Assembly (NCBI GenBank): GCA_017163975.1
Contig: JAFFSR010000218.1
Coordinates: 9,923,501 to 9,987,500, forward strand
DNA: 64,000 bases
From: Anastatus disparis
Lineage: Eukaryota; Arthropoda; Insecta; Hymenoptera; Eupelmidae
Direction of reading: 5' to 3'
Shown here: positions 53,906-64,000 of the stretch, piece after piece
Position numbering within the stretch: the stretch's first letter is position 1
Layout: each line of letters starts with the position of its first letter
Program-made: the position numbers and the translations under genes
The notes under the pieces: model-generated
What the model was told of the DNA's origin: nothing
Seen by the model: only the letters and a program-made list of their open reading frames with translations
The model's database searches: none

Positions 53906-54828
53906 ATTAAAAAAAGCAATGTTAATAAAATAAGTTTTCATTGTTATCTTTCTATAGGCATTTTATTAAAAAACTAATATTTATAACATCTTCAAGAACT
54001 TTCACTACAACGTTCTCAAAGAAACATTTTAAACATTTAGTTTAGTAAAAACATTAATAATAATACTATTATTAGAAAGCATAAGGGACCTTTTGTTTAA
54101 GAAATTTGCGCTTGAAGTTAAATTTTTCATTTCAAAAGTATTCTCATAATACTTGTACAGAAACGTAAATGAAAAATTTTCTTCGAAGTTATCTAGTGTT
54201 ACTTTTCACGTATCTTTTAACATTGAAAAACTATAAAAATAGAATGAACAATACACGGATGAAACATACTTTTGAGTATATATTATTTTTTTCATCTTTT
54301 GAGTCTTGTTTTGATTTTTATCAAACTTGAATGTAACTTTTGACTTCATTTCACATAAGATAAAATAATATTTTGGAAAATTTGGATGGTCAGTGTATTA
54401 GGAAATTTAACAAATTTTATACCTTGCAAAGATTAAAAATATAATAAAAATAAATTATTACCAATTATTAATTCTTAACATATTGAAAGTTTTAAATGAT
54501 GTAATTGTAAATAAATTTTACGTAATGAAATTATAAAGATTTTAATAGTAAATAAAAAATAATTTCTAAAGTAATATTGTAAAAACATATTTTTAAATGA
54601 TAGAAATTGCAATATATTTACTTAGGTTACGAGGTCGTCAGTGGCTCATTTGGTAGAGCGACGGATTCGTAATATCAAGGTCCTGAGTTTGAATCCGAGT
54701 CTCAGCCTATTGATACGAGCACCACTGTACATCATATATGTGCTTTGTTCACAAACACACTGACGATTTCCGTCGCTAATTAGCATCGAAATAATAGCAT
54801 AAATAGAGCGACGTTAATTTAAAAAAAA
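53906..54828 (+). repeat. 0.9 kb repeat ending in SINE, copy 2
   Basis: Second copy of 46,563-47,460, direct orientation, 7.3 kb downstream, 614 bp after the ankyrin gene stop. Against copy 1 it lacks a stretch of a few tens of bases ahead of 'attcttaacatattg', but it keeps the complete SINE at its 3' end. Confidence 0.85.
54631..54828 (+). mobile_element. tRNA-derived SINE, copy D
   Basis: Box A TGGCTCATTTGGTAGAGCG, a box B with changes (GAGTTTGAATCCG), the shared body 'caccactgtacat' and tail 'gagcgacgttaattt' plus A run. It forms the 3' end of repeat copy 2. Confidence 0.88.
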
Positions 54829-56080
54829 CAATACATTTTTGTGTGTTTGCATTCATAATTCAAACATGGTTAAACAAATTTTTTTTATACACTGACTATA
54901 AATAGCCTTATTTTTATATATTTTACAGATAAAGTTAAATTTCTTAAAAGAATACATGTCAAGTATATCAGTCCATTCTTGAAATTTTATTTTTATAACA
55001 AAAGATCTACTTTTTTTGTTCGGTTTAGTTATCTGAAAAAAAATATTGCAAACACGTTGTGCGCAGATAGAAGTGAATAATTTAGCATCAACAAGGATAA
55101 TATTGAGTAAAAACTTATTTTCTTTGTAAAAACATGTTAATGTGTGTTATTTTTCAATTTCTACAGTCTTATGAAGGATTTATCCGAAGAGTCTAAAAAG
55201 TCATTTTAACAAATAAATAACTTTTTATTCAATATTATTCTATAAACTGATGTTATGTTATTCACTCCAATCAACTTTATATTGAACGCAAACTGAATTC
55301 ATTTTACTCAGCAAATTGTGTAGAGTCCAAGTTTGCAGAATTTTTGCGATACGTTCGTAGCCGCTATATATATATACCGGTGACTTGCGTATATAGTGAA
55401 ATCGCTGCTCGTGCGTGAAAATCCACTTTACGCACTAATTGTTTAAGCTTCGATTTTTCTTGTCACAATAAGTTACGTATCAATGAAATTGAACCAATTT
55501 TAAATTCACTAGAAAAAAACTTTTTACTTTATTATTGAATCTGACTTTTTGGAGAGTTCATAAAAAATTTATTAATTTCAGAAATATTCAAAACTATATT
55601 TTAAAAATTATTTTTAATTTTTTTGGATTCAACAAGATTTATTTTACTTTTTTAGTGAAAATAAAAAAAAATTTTTAACACGTATTGATTTATTTTATTT
55701 TTATATTAATTATTCTAAAAATTAATGTCGTAATTTCAATTCTAAGTTATGTTAATTTTTTTCAATTTTCATGTATTCTTTAGTTAATTATACTCAAAAT
55801 ATTTTAATACTTTTAATAACTCTAATCAAAAATCATTTTTTAAGTAAAGTTCAAATCTAAAAATTATTACACTTTAGAAAACTTTTATTTGATTCTTTAC
55901 ATTAAATAAAAAGAATTATTTAACAACAATTCTACGACAAATCTATTTTTATTAATATTAATTATATAAATTAAAATAATTTACGAATTCAATTTTTTTG
56001 AAGTAAAAAAAACGTATATTAATAGCAATTTTCTTATTAATTTTTTATTCCTATCAAATTTTTAAAAAATTTTATTTATT
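54829..56080. other. AT-rich spacer
   Basis: No gene or clear repeat seen. Long A/T runs dominate, with one less AT-rich patch near 55,320-55,440. Confidence 0.5.
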
Positions 56081-56276
56081 TTTCTTTTTCTTTAATGTCG
56101 CTATATTTATGCTATTTTGTAATGTTAATTAGCGACGGAGCTCGTAAGTGTGTTTGTGAACTTCAGCACATGTAACGTACAGTGGTGCTTGTATAAATCA
56201 GCCGAGAGCGGGATTCCAACTCAGAACCCCAAGTTTACAAATCCAACGCTCTACCGACTGAGCCAGTTACCAGCTC
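56081..56276 (-). mobile_element. tRNA-derived SINE, copy E
   Basis: Minus-strand copy: head with 'tggctcagtcggtagagcg', a box B with one mismatch (GAGTTGGAATCCC), body 'caccactgtacgt' and tail 'agcgacattaaag'. More diverged than copy B, so probably older. Confidence 0.85.
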
Positions 56277-57539
56277 GCTGTAAATATTTAATAATAATTT
56301 TCAATTCATAACTCAATAACTTAGGGTATTAGAAAAAAACATTTTTTGAAATGTATTTAAATTTATCAGAATAAAAAATTCTAATTTCAAAGTATAATTT
56401 AACCAAATATTTATTGAAAAATTTTTCTGAAATATGTCACTTTGTTAGTTTAATAATATATGAAATAAAATTATTAAATTAATATATTTACATATATTTT
56501 AATTTCATTTCATTTTAATAAAATATTTTAAAAAATCTAAAAACTTTACTGTCTAAATAATTCTTTTATTATTTTTTTTTATATCAAAAAATTGGTGCGC
56601 TACATTTCGACTACTTATTTTGATAAAATAAAAGATAATAAAGGAATCATTTAGACAGAAAAGTTTTTAATCTTTAATGTAAAAAAAAATTAAATACTAC
56701 TGTTATTAAAGTCTAATGTCAAAATTAATTTTACTTTTTAATATAAACATAACGATGAAATTTCCATTGAAAATATGGTGAAAAGTAAATTTCAAATTTC
56801 CCGCCACTCATGCAAATGCAAATCTATGCACGTGTTTCTATGTGAATGCAAATAAATGTGTAAAGACTACGCAAGTCGGAGCGACGGTGTACGGTGTAAT
56901 TAAAGAAAGTATGATTTACAGATATACCTAGCCTAAACATGAATTAAATAAAAAAAGAACTACGTAATATTTATATATATTCATATAAAAAATCCTAATA
57001 TTCATGAAATAATATCTAAAATAATGAATTTTTTTTTCATTTTAAAATTCAGAATACCTAAAAATAATTCAAAAAATAAAAAGACTCCGAAATAGCGGTA
57101 TTTATTTGTTTCGTCAAATTTTTGTTTAGCTAAATCATCGAGAACGCAAGATTTAATAACTTTATTTTTTGACATAAAAAAAAATGAAAAGAATCATCGG
57201 CGCAATAATAAATAAATAAATTCCAAAATCGAGCCATCGAAATTCGATTGTCATGGCAATGGTGCGTAAAAATAAATAAGCTAATACAAAGAGCGGCAAG
57301 TAGTTTACCAAAGGGATTTATAAGGTAAGACGAGAGAAGAAGAAGAAGAGGGTAGGGATTTCGGAGCAGATAAAAATTTAAGCACGCGTTCCGACAAAAG
57401 TGCGTATTATAGGAAGGTTAGTAGTTATTGATTTGACTCGCGTTGTATTTTCGTTCTATAGTAAAAGTTGTAGCTATATACGAGTTTAATAATTTGGTAT
57501 ATTTTCGGTTGCTTCGGCATTACTCGGTTAAATTCGGAG

Positions 57540-58141
57540 GGGGGCTCCAAAGCCATCGGCGCACTCGGCGCACCGATCGGAAGTGACGCGCGTCGTTTTC
57601 GTTACGTTTACAATCCCGTGTGTCTCTCGTTTGGCTCTGCGTTGCGCTCTCTCCTCAATTCGACCGACTACCGACCGCCACAGCAGCAGCAGCACACACT
57701 CGCACGCTGGAAGTAAGAGAGAGTAAGAATCAGTGTGGCTCGAGGCAGAGAGCCAGTAAAGAACGAAAAATCATACAGCAACGTCTCGAGGGAAATATAC
57801 AGTTCTTTCTTCTTTTTTTTTTCTAACAAACAAGGCATTTAACAGTAAATAAGTTTGTAAAGAATAAGCTGCGCCGATAGTGAATGCATTGATTGCATTG
57901 AATTTAAAGTAAAGCAGCTTAAAAACATACATAAGAAGCCATTAATTTCCTTCGAGTTGTAAGATAGAAAGAAGAGAGCCGCACGTACACACGGACACAA
58001 CTGCCGCCGCCACCGCTCTCCTCTCGCCATATTTTTCACAAGCAGCAGCAGGCACGATATATACTTTGGAATTTTTGCTGAGATTAATAGCGGTTTTCAA
58101 CCGTTCTCATCAAGTGAAATATTATGAGAGTGAAGAACGAA
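57540..58141 (+). promoter_or_regulatory. Promoter region and 5' leader of Hrb27C
   Basis: A shift to higher GC with CpG dinucleotides, CAG/AGC repeats and pyrimidine-rich segments directly upstream of the hnRNP start codon, typical of an untranslated leader of a broadly expressed insect gene. No convincing TATA box at a fixed distance. The transcription start cannot be placed. An upstream in-frame ATG at 58,124 would add six residues. Confidence 0.5.
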
Positions 58142-61100
58142 ATGGACGACGATGAAAAGGGGTAAGTTCTTTTTTTCACAACATAAGCAAACATTATATA
58201 TTTTTATACTCTCTCTCTATCCTTTTTATCTATATATCATTTATCTATCTTTCTCGCTTGCGCTCATTCACGCTCACATGAATCGTGGCCTCGTGTGCAT
58301 CGTTTATCTTGCGAGAGAATATTTTTTCCCATTTACCTCGTGTTTATTTGCCTTGGAATAAATTAAACGTTGTCTTAATATTTTTATCATTTTTTTTTAT
58401 GTCAATTTTTACGTGTTGCATTTCTGTTTTGGAAAAAAAAAACGACGATGACGATGAAAAAAAAAAGCATAAGGATCTGTGATCGAAGCGAAGCCGGCGT
58501 TCATTCCACTTTGGCTTGGATGTGTCGGTTCGGTGCCTACTTCGCTCCGTGGCGTGGAGTGTATAGACTCCGTTCTTTCTCTATCTCTCTCTCTCTTTCT
58601 TTTTCTTTCTCTCTGTTTTTTTCTATCTCACTTTGAACGTTTGCTCACGTAAAACGCGCTCAGCAAGACCTTTTATCTGAGCTATTTGCTCCCTGTCCCG
58701 AAATTTAACTTATCCTTCGAATGGCGGAATCTCATCTTGAGAAAAATAGCAGCGGGGTATATACACACACGATGAGCAAACCGGTTTGACCTCGCACCAA
58801 TATATACGTATATATATATGAGCGCATACGTACTTAAATATGCACTTTCCTGAAGCCGGTTTACTTGATACCCGTCACAAAAGAATAAAACTCCAAAATA
58901 TGTTTAATTTTTTAACATTAAGCATTAATCATTCAATCTTTTTTCTTTGATTTAATTTATAGAAAACTGTTTGTTGGCGGTTTATCGTGGGAAACGACCC
59001 AAGAAAATCTCCAGCGCTACTTCAGCCGTTATGGCGAAGTTATAGATTGCGTGGTTATGAAAAATAGTGAATCAGGTCGGAGTCGTGGATTTGGCTTCGT
59101 CACCTTTAGCGATCCATCTAATGTTGGCGTTGTCCTTCAAAATGGTCCTCATCAATTAGATGGACGCACGGTATGAATTATTCATTGTATTATATTTTTT
59201 TTTTTCTAATTTTTAATGCAGGTTTTTTGCATTAATAAATTTTTTTTGCTAATTTATAGATTGATCCGAAACCATGTAATCCTCGTACACTTCAGAAACC
59301 AAAACGTAGTGGAGGTTTTCCGAAAGTGTTTCTTGGAGGATTACCCAGTAATGTTACCGAAACCGATTTAAGATCATTTTTCCAACGTTTTGGCAAGGTT
59401 ATGGAGGTTGTCATAATGTATGATCAAGAAAAGAAGAAATCCAGAGGTGAGGTTTATTTTTGTAAAATTGATAATGTTATTAAAAGAGAGCACACTTGTC
59501 ATTTTGAAAAGTCATTATTGCTATATTTTTAAAACAGACTATGTTTATATTATTTTAAGAATAATTATTTGCTAAATTTTATAATTATAATTATTATTTT
59601 TTATTATAACATTAAATTTATAAGTAAACATATCTGAATTTATGTACTTAAGTCTGTTTCTAACTTTATTCATTTTACATAATATTTAAAATGTATTTTA
59701 AATAATTTGAATCTAGTTGTGATTTTTCTTAAAGAAACAGACTCTAGAAGTTGATAGGTTCAGATTGATCATTAAACGCATTGGAGCTTTCATTCATTTT
59801 ATATATGATGCGTACATTTAACTTTTAAGTGTAGCTTAAGGCATAGAGTCAGGCTATACTATTGTAAGTTATGTATATTGTAATTATATGGATCATACCT
59901 GCGTAAAAGAAAATTACTAATGTTAGTAAGAACTTTTCGATGGCGGTGATGTCTCTAATAATAAAAAAAAACAAAAAAAGATGTGTATTTACATCGAGAA
60001 ATATTCGACGGATAATTTTTTTATGTACGATGTGTCCCATTTGGATGGCAGGCTTTGGCTTTCTCAGCTTCGAGGATGAAGATGCAGTGGACCGATGTGT
60101 TGCTGAGCACTTTGTCAACTTAAATGGAAAACAGGTATAGCATATATGCACGAAACGAATCTATATTTATAACTTTATAATTATAAAAGCTCATGATGCT
60201 CCAGCCATGTTTAGGAAACTTATTATTAGTATTATATACATATATTTAAGATAAGTTACAGTAGGTAAATTAATTAATTTTTAGGCTTTATGAACATTAT
60301 GTAAGAATTTACTTTGTTAAGTTAAATGTAGTAGAATTTAAGTTTCTTTAAAATATGTATTCAGTATAAGTTAATTTTACATATACATAATATAGATTGA
60401 ATTATATAAGTGTAGTTAATATATTAATTTTATGTTAAAAATTTTTTAATTAACAATTTTATTTTTCATAGTATTCAATAAATTTATTATACAATTTGTT
60501 TATCAATAAGTTATAGTTAAACATCTAATTTAAATTATTTAAGAAAACAAAATTTATCAAATTTATCTTCTTTCTATGGCATTGCTTTCAAGAGAATCTG
60601 ATTAAAATATTTTAGGTATATACAATTTGCAATTATTTTGTTCACAGGTAGAGATCAAGCGTGCAGAACCACGTGATTCATCCAGCAAAATGAATGATAG
60701 TCATCAAGGACAATGGGGTCCACCACAACAAGGACCACCAATGGGTATGGCTGGAAATATGGGTCCAATGGGTGGACCTAATGGACAAATGGGCGGCCCA
60801 ATGATGGGTGGACCAATGGGACCACCTGGAAACATGATGCAACAATACCAAGGATGGGGTACTAGTCCTCAAACAGGTGGTTACGCTGGTTACAGTGCTC
60901 AATATAACACTCAAGGCTGGGGAGCACCACCAGGACCACCACAACAACAACAGATCCCACCACCACCACCACATCAGTGGGGTAGCAGTTACAATGTGCA
61001 GCCAGCTGCAGCTAATCAAGCTTATGGAAGCTATGGTCAGTAATCAAAGATCATTTTTTTTTCCTAGGTTAAAATAAAACTGTGCATATGTGGTTGCAAG

Positions 61101-63702
61101 CAAATCTACAAGTTGATATTACTGAATTTTTAAACAATAAGATTAAGTTCTTTAATTATTTGATTATATAAATCGATTAATATGAAAAAATTTTTTGTAA
61201 AACTCTTATTTATTATACATTCTTATTTTTAAATATTTTTCTTAAAAATTAATTTAATAAGAATAATTAAATTAAGTAATTTAAAAGTATTTTAATAATT
61301 TGTAATAAATTTTAATAAATAGTATTTTTAATAAACAAACTTTTATTCAATTTATATATAGATATGAATATTTAAGTATAATACAATGGATATTGTTTTA
61401 TCATTCCTCCTTATTTCTTTATCTATCTCTCTCTGATATACATAGTTTTATTATGTATTTTTACATAATTAAAAAAGATAATTTTCATCCCGTCCTTTCC
61501 TAGTCCGTCCAGCTTGGAGTTTAAAAAAAAATATATAAATAAAATACTTTGCCCCCCGGAGGATACATACAAGTGCAAAAAAATGTTAAACTTAAAGGAA
61601 AGAAAATACAATAGGAAAAGTAATAAGAAACAAGTAAAGAGAGAAATGGATAATGATGGACATGAATATTTTTATTTCTTAAGAAATTTTAATTAAAAAA
61701 CTAAGGATTATTAAATGGAGTCAAGGGTGCTTGTTGTAAAAGAAAATTAAAGACAAAATGAAGTTGGGTTAAATAAAAAACAAGAAACAAGCAGACTTGA
61801 CTTAAAAAAAAGGGATAAAAGGGAATAAGGCTGAATATTGTGTTTATGTGGTTAATGATCGCAGGTGGGCCGGCAGCAGCCGCTTCAGGGGGCTACGGGC
61901 CCACGGCTGGTACTGGCGGGGCTGCGGGCGGAGGACCAGGAGCTTCCTGGAACTCGTGGAATATGCCACAAAATGGCCCACCACCCGGCCACTCGAGCCA
62001 GCCTCCACCCCAGCCCCCTCAGCCTAACTCCTCGCAGCCAAACTCCAACTCGAACCCCTCTGGTCCACAGGGTGAGTCTTCATGCTCAGTCAATCAAAAT
62101 GCAAATGCATAACCTAAAAAAATTTCCATTCCTCCACATTTTAATTTTCCCTTTAAAAAAAATTTAATTTTTATCTTTTGTTTCTGTGTCTTGTATAATC
62201 ACTGTTATTTCGTCTTGACTGCAACAATAGACTCCAATTTTTTTAGTGGACCAATTTTCTTGTTAACTCTTTTTTAAAATTATTCAATTTTTAAATTCAA
62301 AACAAAATATATAAAGAATCTGTGCCAAGCTTTCTTATTTAGCCTTTAGTGCATTGCCCAATAATTCCACGGGCTCCTATTTGTAAATACCTTTTACTTA
62401 ACACCAAATTTTTTATTCTTTATTCCACTTGAATATATTTTTTGCTTTGTGTCTTGAATCATGTTTTTTTTTCCTACAATTGCAAAAGAAAGTTTTACAA
62501 AGAATGCTGTTCTAGATATGTTGCACGTCATGATTTTTTTTACATTACTTTTTCTTTTTTCATTTTACACTTTTATTCTTTAACAAGAAGTTTAACTGAT
62601 TTCACATATTTACTAATAATAATGTAGGCTTACATTTTATTTCAATATGGAAAAAATTTATTTCCTTATCTTTCGTGCTACATGTTAGGTAATAATTCAT
62701 TAATAAAACTTTATTTTCTTTGTGTAAGTTTTCATTAAATTTATATGATTATATCTTATGGTATTTTCTTTCTACATATCGCTACACTTCTCCTGGGCAT
62801 AGTTTTATAAATCATAACCATCGAAGCAATAAATAATAATTCTTAACATTAATTTTTTTTTTTTTATTTATCCAATACTTTAGCTGATAATGCTTAGTTT
62901 TATTATTTACATTATGATTTCATAATTAAAATTTCAATTCTTAGAATAGTTTTTTTAAATTCAATTGATCTAATCAGAGATCAATAATATTAATCATGCA
63001 TTTAAAAAATAGACAGTAGTCTAGAATAGTTCATTTCCTGTTAATTCCTAAAACGCTTCCTTTTTTTCCTGGATAGTTAGATTAATAATTTTATCAACAA
63101 TGCAAGACCCCAAGAACTGACATAAAATTCTCATGAAATTATATCAGATGTTTTGCATTAAACTATACTATTTGAACTTTCCTCAATCATTACTAAAAAG
63201 GGTCTTTCATTATTGATATTAATACATGTTGTAAATTTAAAAAATTTGCTTGTTCATTGTGTGCTTGTAAAGTTTTATTAAAAATTACAAATAGAATTTA
63301 GTTTTTGACTCGCAGGTTCAACAAATCTCATTGTAAAGATAACAATGTTATAGTGGTAAAAGAATCTATTGTTTCAGTAAACATGCGGGTTAGAAAATAA
63401 TAGAAGAGAAAGGAAAAGGAGTAGAAGAAAAATGTTGATGCATTTTTATTAATTGAGTAAATATTATTACAGGTGCAGATATGTACTCGAGGCAGACGAC
63501 CGGCTCGGGGGCCCCGGGATCTAGTAGCAGTTCGGCCAAGACACCAGATTACGCCGGTTATACCGGTTACAGCAATTACGCAGACACAAATTATCCTCAA
63601 CGTTCTTATCAAGCCGGAGAAAGCAGCCAAGGTGGGTATGCCGCCAGCGCTCCTAAACCCGGCCAGCAAGGCTTTGATTTCAAAGAGTGGCCCACCTCAT
63701 GA
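58142..63702 (+). CDS. Hrb27C: hnRNP Hrb27C (hrp48/DAZAP1-type)
   Basis: RNA-binding protein; in Drosophila it controls localisation, splicing and translation of mRNAs such as oskar and gurken. Exons: 58142-58161, 58963-59170, 59260-59446, 60052-60134, 60648-61035, 61865-62071, 63473-63702 (TGA), all in phase, giving 440 aa (421 in Drosophila). MDDDEKG opens directly onto RRM1, with RNP2 KLFVGGLS and RNP1 RGFGFVTF. The linker IDPKPCNPRTLQKPK follows, then RRM2 with KVFLGGLPSNVTETDL and RNP1 RGFGFLSF, split by an intron. Then come NLNGKQVEIKRAEPRD and a long Gly/Pro/Met/Gln-rich tail with QGWGTSP, YQ/TQGWGAPPGP and SWNSWNMP, as in the fly protein. The start at 58,142 matches the fly N-terminus; 58,124 is an in-frame alternative. 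Reading through the donor at 61,036 would stop at 61,041-61,043 and yield a shorter protein ending AYGSYGQ. Confidence 0.96.
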
Positions 63703-64000
63703 CCATTTTAATTTCAACAAAAATTTCCGTCTTCACGGACCTGACAAGCGCCCAAGGCTTTTTTATAAGCCTTGCTCTCGTGGGTTGTCCATTTAATTTT
63801 GCATTCTCGGACAGAAAAAATCAATTTCAACTATACTCAAATCTACTCTACCAGCTGAGCATAATTTTTCAACTGTCTACTACGTCTCTCCCAGCAGCGA
63901 TCAACGTCTCAACAAAGATAACACTATTACATTATTACTAAAAATATTTTGATCTTATACTCTATCTCAAAACACAATCAACATTGACAGACACCTCACA
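63703..64000 (+). other. 3' untranslated region of Hrb27C
   Basis: Follows the TGA at 63,700-63,702. A frame that continues past it is a shadow. No AATAAA signal in the remaining 298 bp, so the transcript probably runs out of the window. Confidence 0.5.

Overview
The window looks like AT-rich nuclear DNA of an insect, most likely a hymenopteran and quite possibly a parasitoid wasp. Three lines of reasoning support this. Genes are split by short GT-AG introns in a background of microsatellites, MITEs and tRNA-derived SINEs. A PC1/3-type prohormone convertase is present, a subfamily kept in Hymenoptera and some other insects but, to my knowledge, absent from Drosophila. A single-exon ankyrin gene ends in a PRANC-like region, a combination known from parasitoid wasps, Wolbachia and poxviruses. 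The taxonomic call is inference; no species can be named from the sequence alone.

Layout. Positions 1-24.9 kb show no gene I can support: microsatellites, homopolymer runs, a GC-rich spot near 1.3 kb, one foldback element, one SINE and several G5/C5 hairpins. From 25.0 to 34.68 kb (+) lies a 14-exon neuroendocrine convertase (PC1/3-like) whose introns hold at least six small mobile elements. From 36.19 to 44.10 kb (-) lies a five-exon chondroitin sulfate synthase (CHSY family), convergent with the convertase. The interval between the two stop codons holds a possible cytochrome P450 remnant. From 46.5 to 56.3 kb is an accessory island: two direct copies of a ~0.9 kb repeat ending in a SINE flank a TTAA-flanked element, a nest of four elements inserted in one another, and the ankyrin/PRANC-like gene (51,586-53,292, +). 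From 57.5 kb to the window end lies the seven-exon Hrb27C (hrp48/DAZAP1-type) hnRNP gene (+).

The genes do not form a pathway: peptide-hormone processing, glycosaminoglycan synthesis and mRNA regulation are separate jobs. The mobile-element landscape links them. Three superfamily-like patterns recur: TTAA-flanked palindromes, TA-flanked elements with terminal inverted repeats, and a SINE ending in a conserved 3' tail. Exon boundaries were placed by hand from splice consensus, reading-frame phase and family homology, so single-base errors are possible. The initiator exon of the convertase is tentative.
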